Shown here: positions 1 through 7,629 of the stretch, in pieces | How the letters are laid out: every line of letters starts with the position of its first letter | Position numbering within the stretch: the first letter of the stretch is position 1 | Source: Saprospiraceae bacterium | GTDB taxonomy: Bacteria > Bacteroidota > Bacteroidia > Chitinophagales > Saprospiraceae | Assembly (NCBI GenBank): GCA_041392805.1 | Contig: JAWKLJ010000002.1 | Location: 2,991,001 to 3,055,000 of the forward strand | Length of the DNA stretch: 64,000 bases | Direction of reading: 5' to 3' | The notes under the pieces: generated by a model | Database searches by the model: none | Seen by the model: the letters and a program-made list of their open reading frames with translations, nothing else | Told to the model about the DNA's origin: nothing | Position numbers and translations under genes: made by a program

Positions 1-30
1 GCCAGTAATTAGCAGGATAATAAGCCGACG

Positions 31-49
31 CGAATGTTACTAACATTCG
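31..49. repeat. Short perfect palindrome at the left edge
   Basis: CGAATGTTA and TAACATTCG form 9-bp arms around a single C, 24 bases past the stop codon of the sulfate-permease gene. It could be a transcript-end hairpin for that minus-strand gene, but no T-run follows it in that direction, so a terminator call is weak. Nothing else is recognisable in the first 72 bases. Confidence 0.3.
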
Positions 50-72
50 GCAGCGGAGAAATTTTGAATCCG

Positions 73-1788
73 TTATGGTTCTACTTGAAGGATATACTTC
101 TGATAAATATGGTTTTTCTTGCTATCGAAGTAATCCACTGCATGTTGAATTCGGAAAAAGAAGTGATCTTCTCCTATTTTTTGGTACAAGCCAGAACGGT
201 TAAATTGGTCTCTTACAGGCCCTTTTAAACCCACCACATAAAAGTTGATATGGTGTTTCTCACAGGTTTCATATACTTGCTCAAGGGCGTGAATTCCACT
301 ACTATCAATACCATTAATACTATCAGCATCCAAAATAAAAAACTTTAGCAATGGTAGGCGCTCACGGATCAACCCATCAATAGTCTCTTCAAAAAAACTG
401 GCATTTGCAAAGTATAAACGCGCATCAAAACGAATGATTAGCCCTTCTTTTCTATCCTCCAAATCATCAAAACGCGCTAAATTGCGATAATGGGGTTTAC
501 CTGGAATCTTCCCCAAAACAGCATAATGGGGTTCGGAAGTCCGATAGATAACCATTCCTAAGGACAAGACCACACCGGTCAAAATCCCTTCTTCAATACC
601 TATTGCTAAGGTAACCACAAAGGTGCTTAACAACATCCAGAAATCCGACCTATCGGTTTTCCACAAGCGTTTTGCCGCTTTTAGGTCAACTAGACCAATG
701 ACGGCCATGATGATGACAGCAGCTAGGACCGCTTTGGGCAAATAATAGAACAAAGGCGTCAGAAAAAGCAAGGTTAGTACAATTAGACCCGCACTAATAA
801 TAGAAGCAAGTCCCGTTTTGGCCCCCGCCTGATCATTGACCGCTGTTCGCGAGAATCCACCGGTCGTCGGGAAGGCTTGAAAAAATGCCCCGCCTATATT
901 GGCAATACCCAAGGCGATCAGTTCCTGGTTGGGTATTACTTTGTAATTCCCATGTTTGGTTTGTATTGCCTTCGCTACTGCAATGCTTTCCATAAATCCA
1001 ATAAAAGCGATGGTAAAGGCAATAGGAAGTAGTTGTTGTAGTAAGGCAAGATTTAAAACAGGTAAAGCAAAAGAGGGTAAGCCCTTTGGTATTTCTCCAA
1101 TGATTTTAACCCCCTGATCTGCCCAACCAAATAGCCATACACTCAACACACCCAAAAAAACCACAGCCAAGGCGCCTGGAACAGGAACCTTAAAACGTTT
1201 TATGCTAAATAAAATCAGAATGGCAAAAAAACCAATAGCCAAAGTTAACCAATGAATAGCGTGTATAGAACGAATCGTTTCGATCAAAATTTGATGAATA
1301 TGCTCGCCCTTTAAATTGATTCCGACAAGGTGTTTGATCTGGTTAATACCAATGATAAGAGCTGCTGCCGAAGTAAAGCCGGAAATAACAGGATGAGAAA
1401 GGAATTTAACCAAGAACCCCAGCTTCAAAACACCCATGAGAAACTGAATGATACCCACCAGCAAAGCTAAAGTTATAGCCAAGGCAATATACTGTTCCGA
1501 CCCAACCTCCGCCATCGTACTGACACCTGCAGCAACCAATAAGGCAACCATGGCAACCGGGCCGACGGCCAACTGCCTGGATGTCCCCAAGATAGCATAC
1601 AACACCAGGGGAACAATCGCAGCATATAAGCCATAAATAGGTGGCAATCCGGCAATCATCGCATAAGCCATCCCTTGTGGGATGAGCATTACGCCTACCG
1701 TTAGACCTGCAACTAAATCTCCTTTGAAGTCGGTTTTGCTATAGGTGTCAAATGATGAAAAGAGTGGAAATAAGGACCTAAGATTCAT
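73..1788 (-). CDS. SulP family inorganic anion permease with STAS domain
   Basis: Inner-membrane anion transporter of the SulP/SLC26 family, usually moving sulfate, bicarbonate or another anion with H+ or Na+. The first 400 or so residues are strongly hydrophobic and carry the family opening (DLVAGLTVGVMLIPQGMAYA), which places the sulfate-transporter signature at the first helices. The last ~130 residues form a soluble STAS domain with the conserved DADSINGIDSSG segment. I chose the Met at 1788 (571 aa) because the longer reading adds 17 residues that look like translated leader. The gene lies downstream of a Crp/Fnr regulator on the same strand, so the regulator may control it. The substrate cannot be told from sequence. 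Confidence 0.93.
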   Translation of the reverse strand: MNLRSLFPLFSSFDTYSKTDFKGDLVAGLTVGVMLIPQGMAYAMIAGLPPIYGLYAAIVPLVLYAILGTSRQLAVGPVAMVALLVAAGVSTMAEVGSEQYIALAITLALLVGIIQFLMGVLKLGFLVKFLSHPVISGFTSAAALIIGINQIKHLVGINLKGEHIHQILIETIRSIHAIHWLTLAIGFFAILILFSIKRFKVPVPGALAVVFLGVLSVWLFGWADQGVKIIGEIPKGLPSFALPVLNLALLQQLLPIAFTIAFIGFMESIAVAKAIQTKHGNYKVIPNQELIALGIANIGGAFFQAFPTTGGFSRTAVNDQAGAKTGLASIISAGLIVLTLLFLTPLFYYLPKAVLAAVIIMAVIGLVDLKAAKRLWKTDRSDFWMLLSTFVVTLAIGIEEGILTGVVLSLGMVIYRTSEPHYAVLGKIPGKPHYRNLARFDDLEDRKEGLIIRFDARLYFANASFFEETIDGLIRERLPLLKFFILDADSINGIDSSGIHALEQVYETCEKHHINFYVVGLKGPVRDQFNRSGLYQKIGEDHFFFRIQHAVDYFDSKKNHIYQKYILQVEP

Positions 1789-1842
1789 ACCTGAAATTTT
1801 GCGCAAGTTCGCACTTATCACCAAAAAAAATAGTGACATTCA

Positions 1843-2490
1843 TCACATTAGCTCAATTTTGTTTCTACCTAACTGCACCTGTCCCTGGTTCTCCAACTGT
1901 TTTAAAAGGCGGGAAACAGCCTCCCGCGAGGCATTCAGGTCATAGGCAATTTCCTGGTGGGTAGCCTGAATCACGGAAGAGGAGGTCGCCTTGGCTTTCC
2001 TTTCAAGGTATTCGAGCAATCGCTCATCCATCTTTTTAAACGCAATACTATCTATGGTTCGAATCAACTCCTTCATCCGCAAATCATAAGATTGCATGAC
2101 AAAGTTTTTCCAACTTTGGTATTTCCTCATCCAGGTATCTACATATTGAATAGGAATCGCAATTATTCGCGTATTGTCCTCCGCAATGGTCCGAATATCA
2201 CTTTGCTTATTCATCATACAACAAGAAAAGGACATGGAGCAGGTTTCTCCCCCCTGAAGATAATAGAGAAATAATTCATTTCCTTCTTCATCTTCCCGCA
2301 ATACTTTAATACTACCCGAAACCACTAAAGGCACCAGTTTAATATAGCTGCCGTAATCCTGTATCATTTCACCAGCTCGGAATTCCCGAATCTTCCCCAC
2401 CATGGCTATCTCTTCTTGCAGTCCCTTTTCAGCAATAGCAGGAAAATTCTGTTGAATAAGTTCTAATATTTCTTGTTGCTCGAAAGTCAT
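1843..2490 (-). CDS. Crp/Fnr family transcriptional regulator
   Basis: A 215-aa regulator with an N-terminal cyclic-nucleotide-binding-like beta barrel (about residues 15-130) and a C-terminal winged helix-turn-helix (about 145-210, with ATHQEIAYDLNASREAVSRL as recognition region). Three cysteines (C84, C90, C91) lie in the barrel loop where a ligand would sit. This cysteine-rich loop is common in Bacteroidota members of the family, and a redox or sulfur-related signal is possible but unproven. It precedes the SulP permease by about 50 bases and overlaps the stop of a 59-aa ORF by ATGA, so the three probably form one transcript. The effector is unknown. Confidence 0.9.
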   Translation of the reverse strand: MTFEQQEILELIQQNFPAIAEKGLQEEIAMVGKIREFRAGEMIQDYGSYIKLVPLVVSGSIKVLREDEEGNELFLYYLQGGETCSMSFSCCMMNKQSDIRTIAEDNTRIIAIPIQYVDTWMRKYQSWKNFVMQSYDLRMKELIRTIDSIAFKKMDERLLEYLERKAKATSSSVIQATHQEIAYDLNASREAVSRLLKQLENQGQVQLGRNKIELM

Positions 2491-2666
2491 GAAGCACCAG
2501 GTTTATTCAATTGTTTTTCAATTTCTTCCAATCGTTTCTCAATCTGAATCAATTTGTTCAAAATAAGCACATGTGTCTTTTTAGCATCGATTCCGACTGG
2601 GCTAGAATCGCTATTAATCTCTTTGGCAATTGCATCAAAAATAGCTTTTTCAATGGAAAGATTCAT
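2487..2666 (-). CDS. Small 59-aa protein translationally coupled to the Crp/Fnr regulator
   Basis: ATG at 2664-2666 opens a 59-codon frame whose TGA overlaps the regulator's ATG in an ATGA arrangement (2487-2490). Residues 36-56 (ILNKLIQIEKRLEEIEKQL) have a heptad-like pattern and should form a short amphipathic coiled coil. There is no signal peptide and no cysteine. I do not recognise the family. The four-base overlap, the coding-like composition and the lack of another gene between the ArsR gene and the regulator support a real gene. A small dimerisation partner of the regulator is one speculative role. Confidence 0.6.
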   Translation of the reverse strand: MNLSIEKAIFDAIAKEINSDSSPVGIDAKKTHVLILNKLIQIEKRLEEIEKQLNKPGAS

Positions 2667-2721
2667 AAGGCATGAATTTATACAATAAAATATGTTTGTT
2701 TATTCATACATAATAACAAAA

Positions 2722-2743
2722 AAAAGCACCATACGGTGCTTTT
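2722..2743 (-). terminator. Rho-independent terminator after the ArsR gene
   Basis: AAAAGCACC and GGTGCTTTT form a perfect 9-bp stem around the loop ATAC. On the minus strand the hairpin lies nine bases after the ArsR stop codon and runs into a T-rich tract (A-rich on the plus strand, 2716-2725). This separates the ArsR transcript from the small ORF, Crp and SulP unit downstream. Confidence 0.75.
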
Positions 2744-2751
2744 ACAGGCGC

Positions 2752-3066
2752 TTACATATTACACTGGCAATTTTCTAAACACTCAATGATCAAAGAAACA
2801 TCTCGCTCCTTGAGGGAATACATCATACTTCTACCTTCCCGCTTGACACTTAAAATGCCTTTTAGCCGCATATTTTGAAGATGATGAGAAGTAAGCGACT
2901 GCTCACTGCCTGTTTTTTCGCAAATATCTTTTACAGAAAGTCTTGGGTATTGCTCAAGTAAATGAATGATAGCCAACCGAGTAGGATGGGCAACCGTTTT
3001 CAAAATATAAGCAATGCGCTCCAATTTTTCAACTAATTCGTCTTTTAGAACATTGTTTGTATCCAT
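2752..3066 (-). CDS. ArsR/SmtB family winged-helix regulator
   Basis: A 104-aa one-domain regulator. The core has the ArsR pattern: an HPTRLAIIHLL helix (about 27-37), a recognition helix around SEQSLTSHHLQNM (54-66), and a beta wing ending in REGRSMMYSL (77-85). Three cysteines cluster at the C-terminus (C96, C100, C102, in CLENCQC), which could form a metal or thiol sensing site. The classic alpha-3 ELCVCD metal motif is absent; the equivalent place reads SVKDICEKTG. It lies 45 bases downstream of the zinc dehydrogenase on the same strand and ends at a terminator, so it may share that transcript. Target genes are not evident. Confidence 0.88.
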   Translation of the reverse strand: MDTNNVLKDELVEKLERIAYILKTVAHPTRLAIIHLLEQYPRLSVKDICEKTGSEQSLTSHHLQNMRLKGILSVKREGRSMMYSLKERDVSLIIECLENCQCNM

Positions 3067-3111
3067 GTGCTAAAGGTATGAACATATTTTCAAAATAACA
3101 AAATGCAGTGA

Positions 3112-4128
3112 CTACAGTTCTAACATGGCTTTAATAACGCCTGTTTCTGGCTTAAGCCAGCTATCAAAATGGGCTGGCATGCTTAAAAAAGGAACAGTGT
3201 GGGTCACAAAAGAGTTGACAGGAAAGGCTTTTTGTTCCAATTTTTCCATCACATAATTAAAATCTTGCAAGGTGGCGTTTCGACTACAGATCAGGGTTGT
3301 TTCTCTGGCATGAATAAACGGATGGTAAAAGCTGAGGTCTCCTTTGAAGAGGCCAACTAATACAAAGCGGCCGCCGTGCGCCATGAAATTCACACCATTT
3401 TCCAGCGCCTGCTTACTGCCTGTGGCATCAAAAACGACATTAGCCAAGTCCCCCTCTGTTAAAGTTTGTATTTGCTCCAGCACATCCTTATCCAGAGCAT
3501 TTATGGCATGATGGACCCCAATAACCCCTTGAACATAGGCCAAACGATCGGCATTCACATCCATCGCTATGACCTTCGCCCCTTCCGCCAAAGCAAATGC
3601 CATAATCCCTATGCCAATTGGGCCGCAACCCATTACAATGACCGTATCGCTTGCGGTCAATTGAGATCGTCTTATCGCATGGGCACTGATAGCCAATGGT
3701 TCCATAATCGCAATTTCAACCCATTCCAGGTGATTGGCAGGTAACAATAAGGCGGTTGGAATGCTGATCACTTCTTGCATCCCTCCATCGGTATGAACGC
3801 CCAACACTTGAAGCGAAGTACAACAGTTGGTTTTACCCTGCCGACAAGCGACACAGGTTCCACAACTTACATAGGGCATTACCCCTACTTTGTCGCCCTT
3901 CTTAAGTCCTTGTTTATTGGCATCAATGTCTATAATTTCCCCTGCCAACTCGTGCCCCAATATTCTTGGATAAGTAAAAAAAGCTTGATTGCCCTGGTAA
4001 GCATGCAAATCTGTCCCACAGATACCCACATTTTTTATCCTGACCAGCGCCTCCCCTTCTTTTTTCAAGGGCACCTCTTTCGCTTTTATAGCAAAGACAC
4101 CAGGCTCCTCACAAACAATAAATTCCAT
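3112..4128 (-). CDS. Zinc-dependent medium-chain alcohol/polyol dehydrogenase
   Basis: A 338-aa MDR-superfamily enzyme. The N-terminal catalytic domain shows the catalytic zinc ligands (VGICGTDLHAY and GHE), and the structural zinc lobe has four cysteines in CGTCVACRQGKTNCC. A Rossmann domain begins near residue 165 (VIVMGCGPIGIGIMAFAL). It resembles the sorbitol/threonine/L-galactonate dehydrogenase branch. It is divergent from the LacI regulator gene with one palindromic operator between them, so it belongs functionally to the sugar-acid cluster. Plausible roles are oxidation of a sugar-acid intermediate (for example 2-keto-3-deoxy-L-fuconate) or reduction of lactaldehyde. Sequence alone does not settle which. 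Confidence 0.88.
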   Translation of the reverse strand: MEFIVCEEPGVFAIKAKEVPLKKEGEALVRIKNVGICGTDLHAYQGNQAFFTYPRILGHELAGEIIDIDANKQGLKKGDKVGVMPYVSCGTCVACRQGKTNCCTSLQVLGVHTDGGMQEVISIPTALLLPANHLEWVEIAIMEPLAISAHAIRRSQLTASDTVIVMGCGPIGIGIMAFALAEGAKVIAMDVNADRLAYVQGVIGVHHAINALDKDVLEQIQTLTEGDLANVVFDATGSKQALENGVNFMAHGGRFVLVGLFKGDLSFYHPFIHARETTLICSRNATLQDFNYVMEKLEQKAFPVNSFVTHTVPFLSMPAHFDSWLKPETGVIKAMLEL

Positions 4129-4146
4129 GTAAAAAACTTAAATAAA

Positions 4147-4177
4147 TTTGAAAATATCCTTAAACAAAATAAATTTG
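4147..4177 (+). promoter_or_regulatory. Bacteroidota-type promoter for the LacI gene
   Basis: TTTG at 4147-4150 and TAAATTTG at 4170-4177 are separated by exactly 19 bases. This matches the -33 TTTG and -7 TAnnTTTG consensus described for Bacteroidota primary sigma factor. The predicted start of transcription (about 4183) falls inside the palindromic operator, so a bound repressor would block it. The decamer AATAAATTTG occurs twice here (4141-4150 and 4168-4177). Confidence 0.6.
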
Positions 4178-4194
4178 TTCAATCGTTTGAACAA
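4175..4194. promoter_or_regulatory. LacI-type operator between divergent genes
   Basis: TTGTTCAATCGTTTGAACAA is a 20-bp near-perfect palindrome with the central CG usual for LacI-family operators; only the two bases flanking the CG are unpaired. It overlaps the -7 box and predicted start site of the LacI gene. It also lies next to a possible minus-strand -7 box (TATCTTTG, 4207-4200) for the dehydrogenase. Autoregulation together with control of both directions is the simplest reading. Confidence 0.65.
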
Positions 4195-4214
4195 GGCTTC
4201 AAAGATAACTTATT

Positions 4215-5246
4215 TTGAAAAATAAAAAAACAACTATCAATGATATTGCCCGGGCCCTAAGCATTTCTCCATCTGCTGTTTCAAAGGCATTAAACCAACA
4301 TCCCCGCATCAGTAAAACAACCCGCGAGGCAGTTGAAGCGATGGCTAGGCAAATGCGCTATGAACCCAACCATATTGCTGCTGCCTTGAGAAAGGGAAAG
4401 AGCCAATTAATTGGCATTATAGTGCCTGCTATCGATATTAATTTTTTTGCAGTTGTCGTAAAAGGAATTGAGTTCGTGGTAAATCAGGCTGGTTATAATG
4501 TGATCATTTCGCAATCCCATGATTCCTTTGAAAAAGAGCAGCAAAATATAGATGCTTTACTAAAAACACAAGTGGACGGAATCATTTGTTCCCTTGCCAA
4601 TAGCACCACCCAGCACCGTCATTTAGAAAAAGTCCTCCAACAAGGAGTTCCGCTGGTGCTTTTTGATAGAACCGAAGATCAGCTGCCATTGAGTACAGTT
4701 GTAATAGATGATTACCAAGGTGCTACAGTTGCAACCCAACACCTTATCAGCCAAGGATGTAGGAAAATCTTACACCTGGCAGGGCCTCAAAAAGTGATGC
4801 CCTACCAATTGCGTGCACAAGGTTTTAAGGATGCCCTGAAAACCAGTATGGTGCCCATTCATAAGACCTGGATAATTGAAAGTACGCTTAGCATACAGGA
4901 TGGTCGTCATGCCATGGCTGATTGTTTAGCCACAGGCATTTGCCCCGATGGTGTTTTTGCTTCCAGTGACCAGGCTGCGCTCGGTGCATTGCAAATTTTA
5001 AAGGCGCATGGCTTGGCCATTCCAAATGATGTTGCTATCATTGGTTTTAGTAATGAGCCTTTCACCTCCTATGTTCAACCCGCTCTTTCTACCGTGGAAC
5101 AGTATGGAGAAAAGATGGGACAATTGGCTGCTAACTTAATCTTGGAGCAATGCAATCAAGAAATAGGACGTTTTGTTCACCGCAAAATTGTTCTTCCAAC
5201 AGCCCTGGTGATCAGGGACTCATCCGATAGAAAAAGAAAACTATAA
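4215..5246 (+). CDS. LacI family transcriptional regulator of the sugar-acid cluster
   Basis: A 343-aa LacI/GalR repressor. The N-terminal helix-turn-helix and hinge (TINDIARALSISPSAVSKAL, about residues 7-26, then a hinge helix to about 60) are canonical. The periplasmic-binding-protein-like ligand domain follows (IGIIVPAIDINFFA onward). The start is TTG at 4215: the family's conserved opening begins at residue 4 and the first in-frame ATG lies beyond the DNA-binding helix. It sits between a divergent dehydrogenase and five downstream catabolic genes, so it is very likely their regulator. The ligand should be a pathway sugar or sugar acid. Confidence 0.92.
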   Translation: MKNKKTTINDIARALSISPSAVSKALNQHPRISKTTREAVEAMARQMRYEPNHIAAALRKGKSQLIGIIVPAIDINFFAVVVKGIEFVVNQAGYNVIISQSHDSFEKEQQNIDALLKTQVDGIICSLANSTTQHRHLEKVLQQGVPLVLFDRTEDQLPLSTVVIDDYQGATVATQHLISQGCRKILHLAGPQKVMPYQLRAQGFKDALKTSMVPIHKTWIIESTLSIQDGRHAMADCLATGICPDGVFASSDQAALGALQILKAHGLAIPNDVAIIGFSNEPFTSYVQPALSTVEQYGEKMGQLAANLILEQCNQEIGRFVHRKIVLPTALVIRDSSDRKRKL

Positions 5247-5272
5247 TTTTTTCACACATATCACAAAAGCAT

Positions 5273-5944
5273 ATGGCTAAGTATTCTAGAATAGAAGTGG
5301 CACTTACAATGGAAAAGACAGGATTAGTGCCGCTTTTTTATCACCCTGACGTCGAATTAGGTAAAGCTGTTTTAAAAGCTTGCTACGATGGCGGTGCACG
5401 CATCATCGAATTTACCAACAGAGGAGACTTTGCTCATGAAGTTTTCGCAGCCCTCAATCGTTATGCCTTGGCCGAGCTCCCTGGCTTGATGCTAGGCGCA
5501 GGATCGGTAAACGATGCAGGAACTGCTGCCTTGTACCTGCAACTTGGTGCCAACTTCATTGTGACACCTGTCTTAAGAGAAGACATTGCCCTCGTCTGCA
5601 ATCGCAGAAAAGTCCTTTGGTCACCCGGCTGTGGATCATTGACCGAAATTGCCCGCGCTGAAGAACTAGGCTGTGAAATCGTAAAAGTCTTCCCTGGAGG
5701 AACCTATGGCCCAGACTTTGTCAAAGCCATCAAAGGACCGCATCCTTGGACCAGCATCATGCCAACAGGAGGCGTTTCTCCAACGGAAGAAAACCTTAAA
5801 GGATGGATTAATGCAGGCGTCACTTGCGTGGGCATGGGCTCTCAACTCATTAGCGATAGCGCTTTAAAAAATAAAGACTTTGCAGCTATTGAAGAAAAAA
5901 CGAGAGCGGCTATTTCTTTAATTCAAACCCTACGTTCCGCATGA
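5273..5944 (+). CDS. KDPG/KHG-type 2-keto-3-deoxy sugar acid aldolase
   Basis: A 223-aa class I aldolase of the Eda family. The Schiff-base lysine is K138 in EIVKVFPGG. E46 and R50 in IIEFTNR are the conserved acid/base and carboxylate contacts, and the C-terminal MPTGGVSP loop is present. Eda-family enzymes cleave 2-keto-3-deoxy acids to pyruvate and an aldehyde. No KDG kinase is nearby, so the substrate here may be non-phosphorylated; in an L-fucose route it would give pyruvate and L-lactaldehyde. The stop overlaps the next gene's start (ATGA, 5941-5944), so it is coupled to the dehydratase that would make its substrate. Confidence 0.9.
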   Translation: MAKYSRIEVALTMEKTGLVPLFYHPDVELGKAVLKACYDGGARIIEFTNRGDFAHEVFAALNRYALAELPGLMLGAGSVNDAGTAALYLQLGANFIVTPVLREDIALVCNRRKVLWSPGCGSLTEIARAEELGCEIVKVFPGGTYGPDFVKAIKGPHPWTSIMPTGGVSPTEENLKGWINAGVTCVGMGSQLISDSALKNKDFAAIEEKTRAAISLIQTLRSA

Positions 5945-7599
5945 CAAATTTACCGCCTTATCTTCAGCTTCATGACGATGACAATGTACTTACTGCTCGG
6001 ATAGATTTACCCAAGGGCACTAGTATTTCATGGCAAAACACCTCTATTTTGCTTAAAGAGGATATTGCTGCCAAACATAAGTTCACGGTCAAACCACTCT
6101 CTGTTGGTGATCCTGTTTTCATGTATGGCGTGCTAGTTGGCAAAGCCACCCAAGCGATCCAGGAGGGAGGGCTCATTAGTACCAAGAACCTGACCCACGC
6201 CACCCAGGACTACAGTGGACGAAAAGGCAAAATAGCATGGACAGCGCCAGACGTCAGCCGCTGGGCTAACAAACAATTCATGGGCTACCACCGTTCCGAT
6301 GGAAAAGTAGGAACTGCCAATCACTGGATCGTTGCGCCCCTCGTTTTTTGTGAAAATCGCAACATCAAAGTATTAGAGAGTGCCCTCTCGGATAGCCTTG
6401 GCTATCAATCGGTTAAAAAATTTAGTGTTGATGTTAGTAAACTCGTAAAATTATACCAAGACGGGGCGCCAGCATCGGTCATCCAATCTACTGCTATTAT
6501 CCAATCCGCAGAAGACATTCGCCAAAATAGGCCCTTTCCCAACGTCGATGGAATTAAATTCCTAACCCATCAGGGTGGATGCGGCGGCACCCGAGAAGAT
6601 TCGGAGGCCCTTTGTCATCTTTTGGCCGGATACATAACCCATCCAAATGTCGCCGGAGCCACCATCTTGAGCCTCGGCTGCCAAAATGCAGAAGACACCT
6701 ATCTCATGAAAGCCATCAGGGAACGCGATCCCAACTTTAATAAGCCATTGGTGATGTTGGAGCAACAAAAATCCTTGAGCGAAAGAGGCTTTATTGAGGA
6801 AGCGGTGAAACAAACCTTCCTGGGCTTGATACAGGCCAATCAATTGCAACGCGAACCAGCTCCGCTAAATAAATTGGTCTTAGGACTTGAGTGTGGTGGT
6901 TCTGACGGCTTTTCGGGCATCTCTGCTAATCCAGCACTGGGACACACCTCCGATTTATTGGTTGCGCTGGGTGGCACCACTATCTTATCGGAATTCCCCG
7001 AATTAAATGGGGTGGAACAAGAGTTGATCAACCGCTGTGAGAACGATCAGATTGCCCAAAAATTTATGGCGATCATGAAAGCCTATTCTGATCGAGCTGA
7101 GGCTGTTGGTTCTGGTTTTAAAAACAACCCATCTCCAGGAAATATCCGGGATGGTCTAATTACTGACGCGATCAAGTCGGCTGGTGCCGCCAAAAAAGGA
7201 GGAACCTCCCCTGTCACCGATGTCTTGGATTATACCGAACCAGCCAGCAAACCTGGCCTAAATCTCCTTTGTACGCCAGGCAATGATGTCGAAAGCACCA
7301 CTGGACTAGCAGCCTCAGGTGCCAATTTAATCGTCTTTACGACTGGCTTGGGTACGCCAACCGGAAATCCCATCACCCCAGTGGTGAAAGTTTCTACCAA
7401 TAACCGATTATTCCAGCAAATGGGCGATATTATCGACATTAATGCTGGAACGATCATTTCAGGGGAAGATTCCATCGCCAGCAAGGGGGAAGAATTATTG
7501 GATTACCTGATAAAAGTAGCTAGCGGTGAAGCTATTCCAGCCGCAGTAAGACTCAAGCAGGATGATTTCATTCCATGGAAAAGAGGTATTTCCCTTTAG
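5941..7599 (+). CDS. UxaA-family sugar acid dehydratase (altronate dehydratase-like)
   Basis: A 552-aa full-length UxaA-type protein. It has an N-terminal SAF domain (about 1-95, opening with LQLHDDDNVLTA) and the large iron-dependent dehydratase region beginning with GYHRSDGKVGTANHW near residue 120. The GGCGGTREDSEAL and GLECGGSDGFSGISANPALG segments of the family are intact. UxaA dehydrates D-altronate to 2-keto-3-deoxygluconate. The neighbouring lactonase, SDR and mutarotase suggest it acts here on the aldonate they make, possibly L-fuconate, replacing the enolase-superfamily fuconate dehydratase found elsewhere. That substrate is inference. Confidence 0.9.
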   Translation: MTNLPPYLQLHDDDNVLTARIDLPKGTSISWQNTSILLKEDIAAKHKFTVKPLSVGDPVFMYGVLVGKATQAIQEGGLISTKNLTHATQDYSGRKGKIAWTAPDVSRWANKQFMGYHRSDGKVGTANHWIVAPLVFCENRNIKVLESALSDSLGYQSVKKFSVDVSKLVKLYQDGAPASVIQSTAIIQSAEDIRQNRPFPNVDGIKFLTHQGGCGGTREDSEALCHLLAGYITHPNVAGATILSLGCQNAEDTYLMKAIRERDPNFNKPLVMLEQQKSLSERGFIEEAVKQTFLGLIQANQLQREPAPLNKLVLGLECGGSDGFSGISANPALGHTSDLLVALGGTTILSEFPELNGVEQELINRCENDQIAQKFMAIMKAYSDRAEAVGSGFKNNPSPGNIRDGLITDAIKSAGAAKKGGTSPVTDVLDYTEPASKPGLNLLCTPGNDVESTTGLAASGANLIVFTTGLGTPTGNPITPVVKVSTNNRLFQQMGDIIDINAGTIISGEDSIASKGEELLDYLIKVASGEAIPAAVRLKQDDFIPWKRGISL

Positions 7600-7629
7600 C
7601 GCTACTCGTCAAAACAAAACTGACCATCA

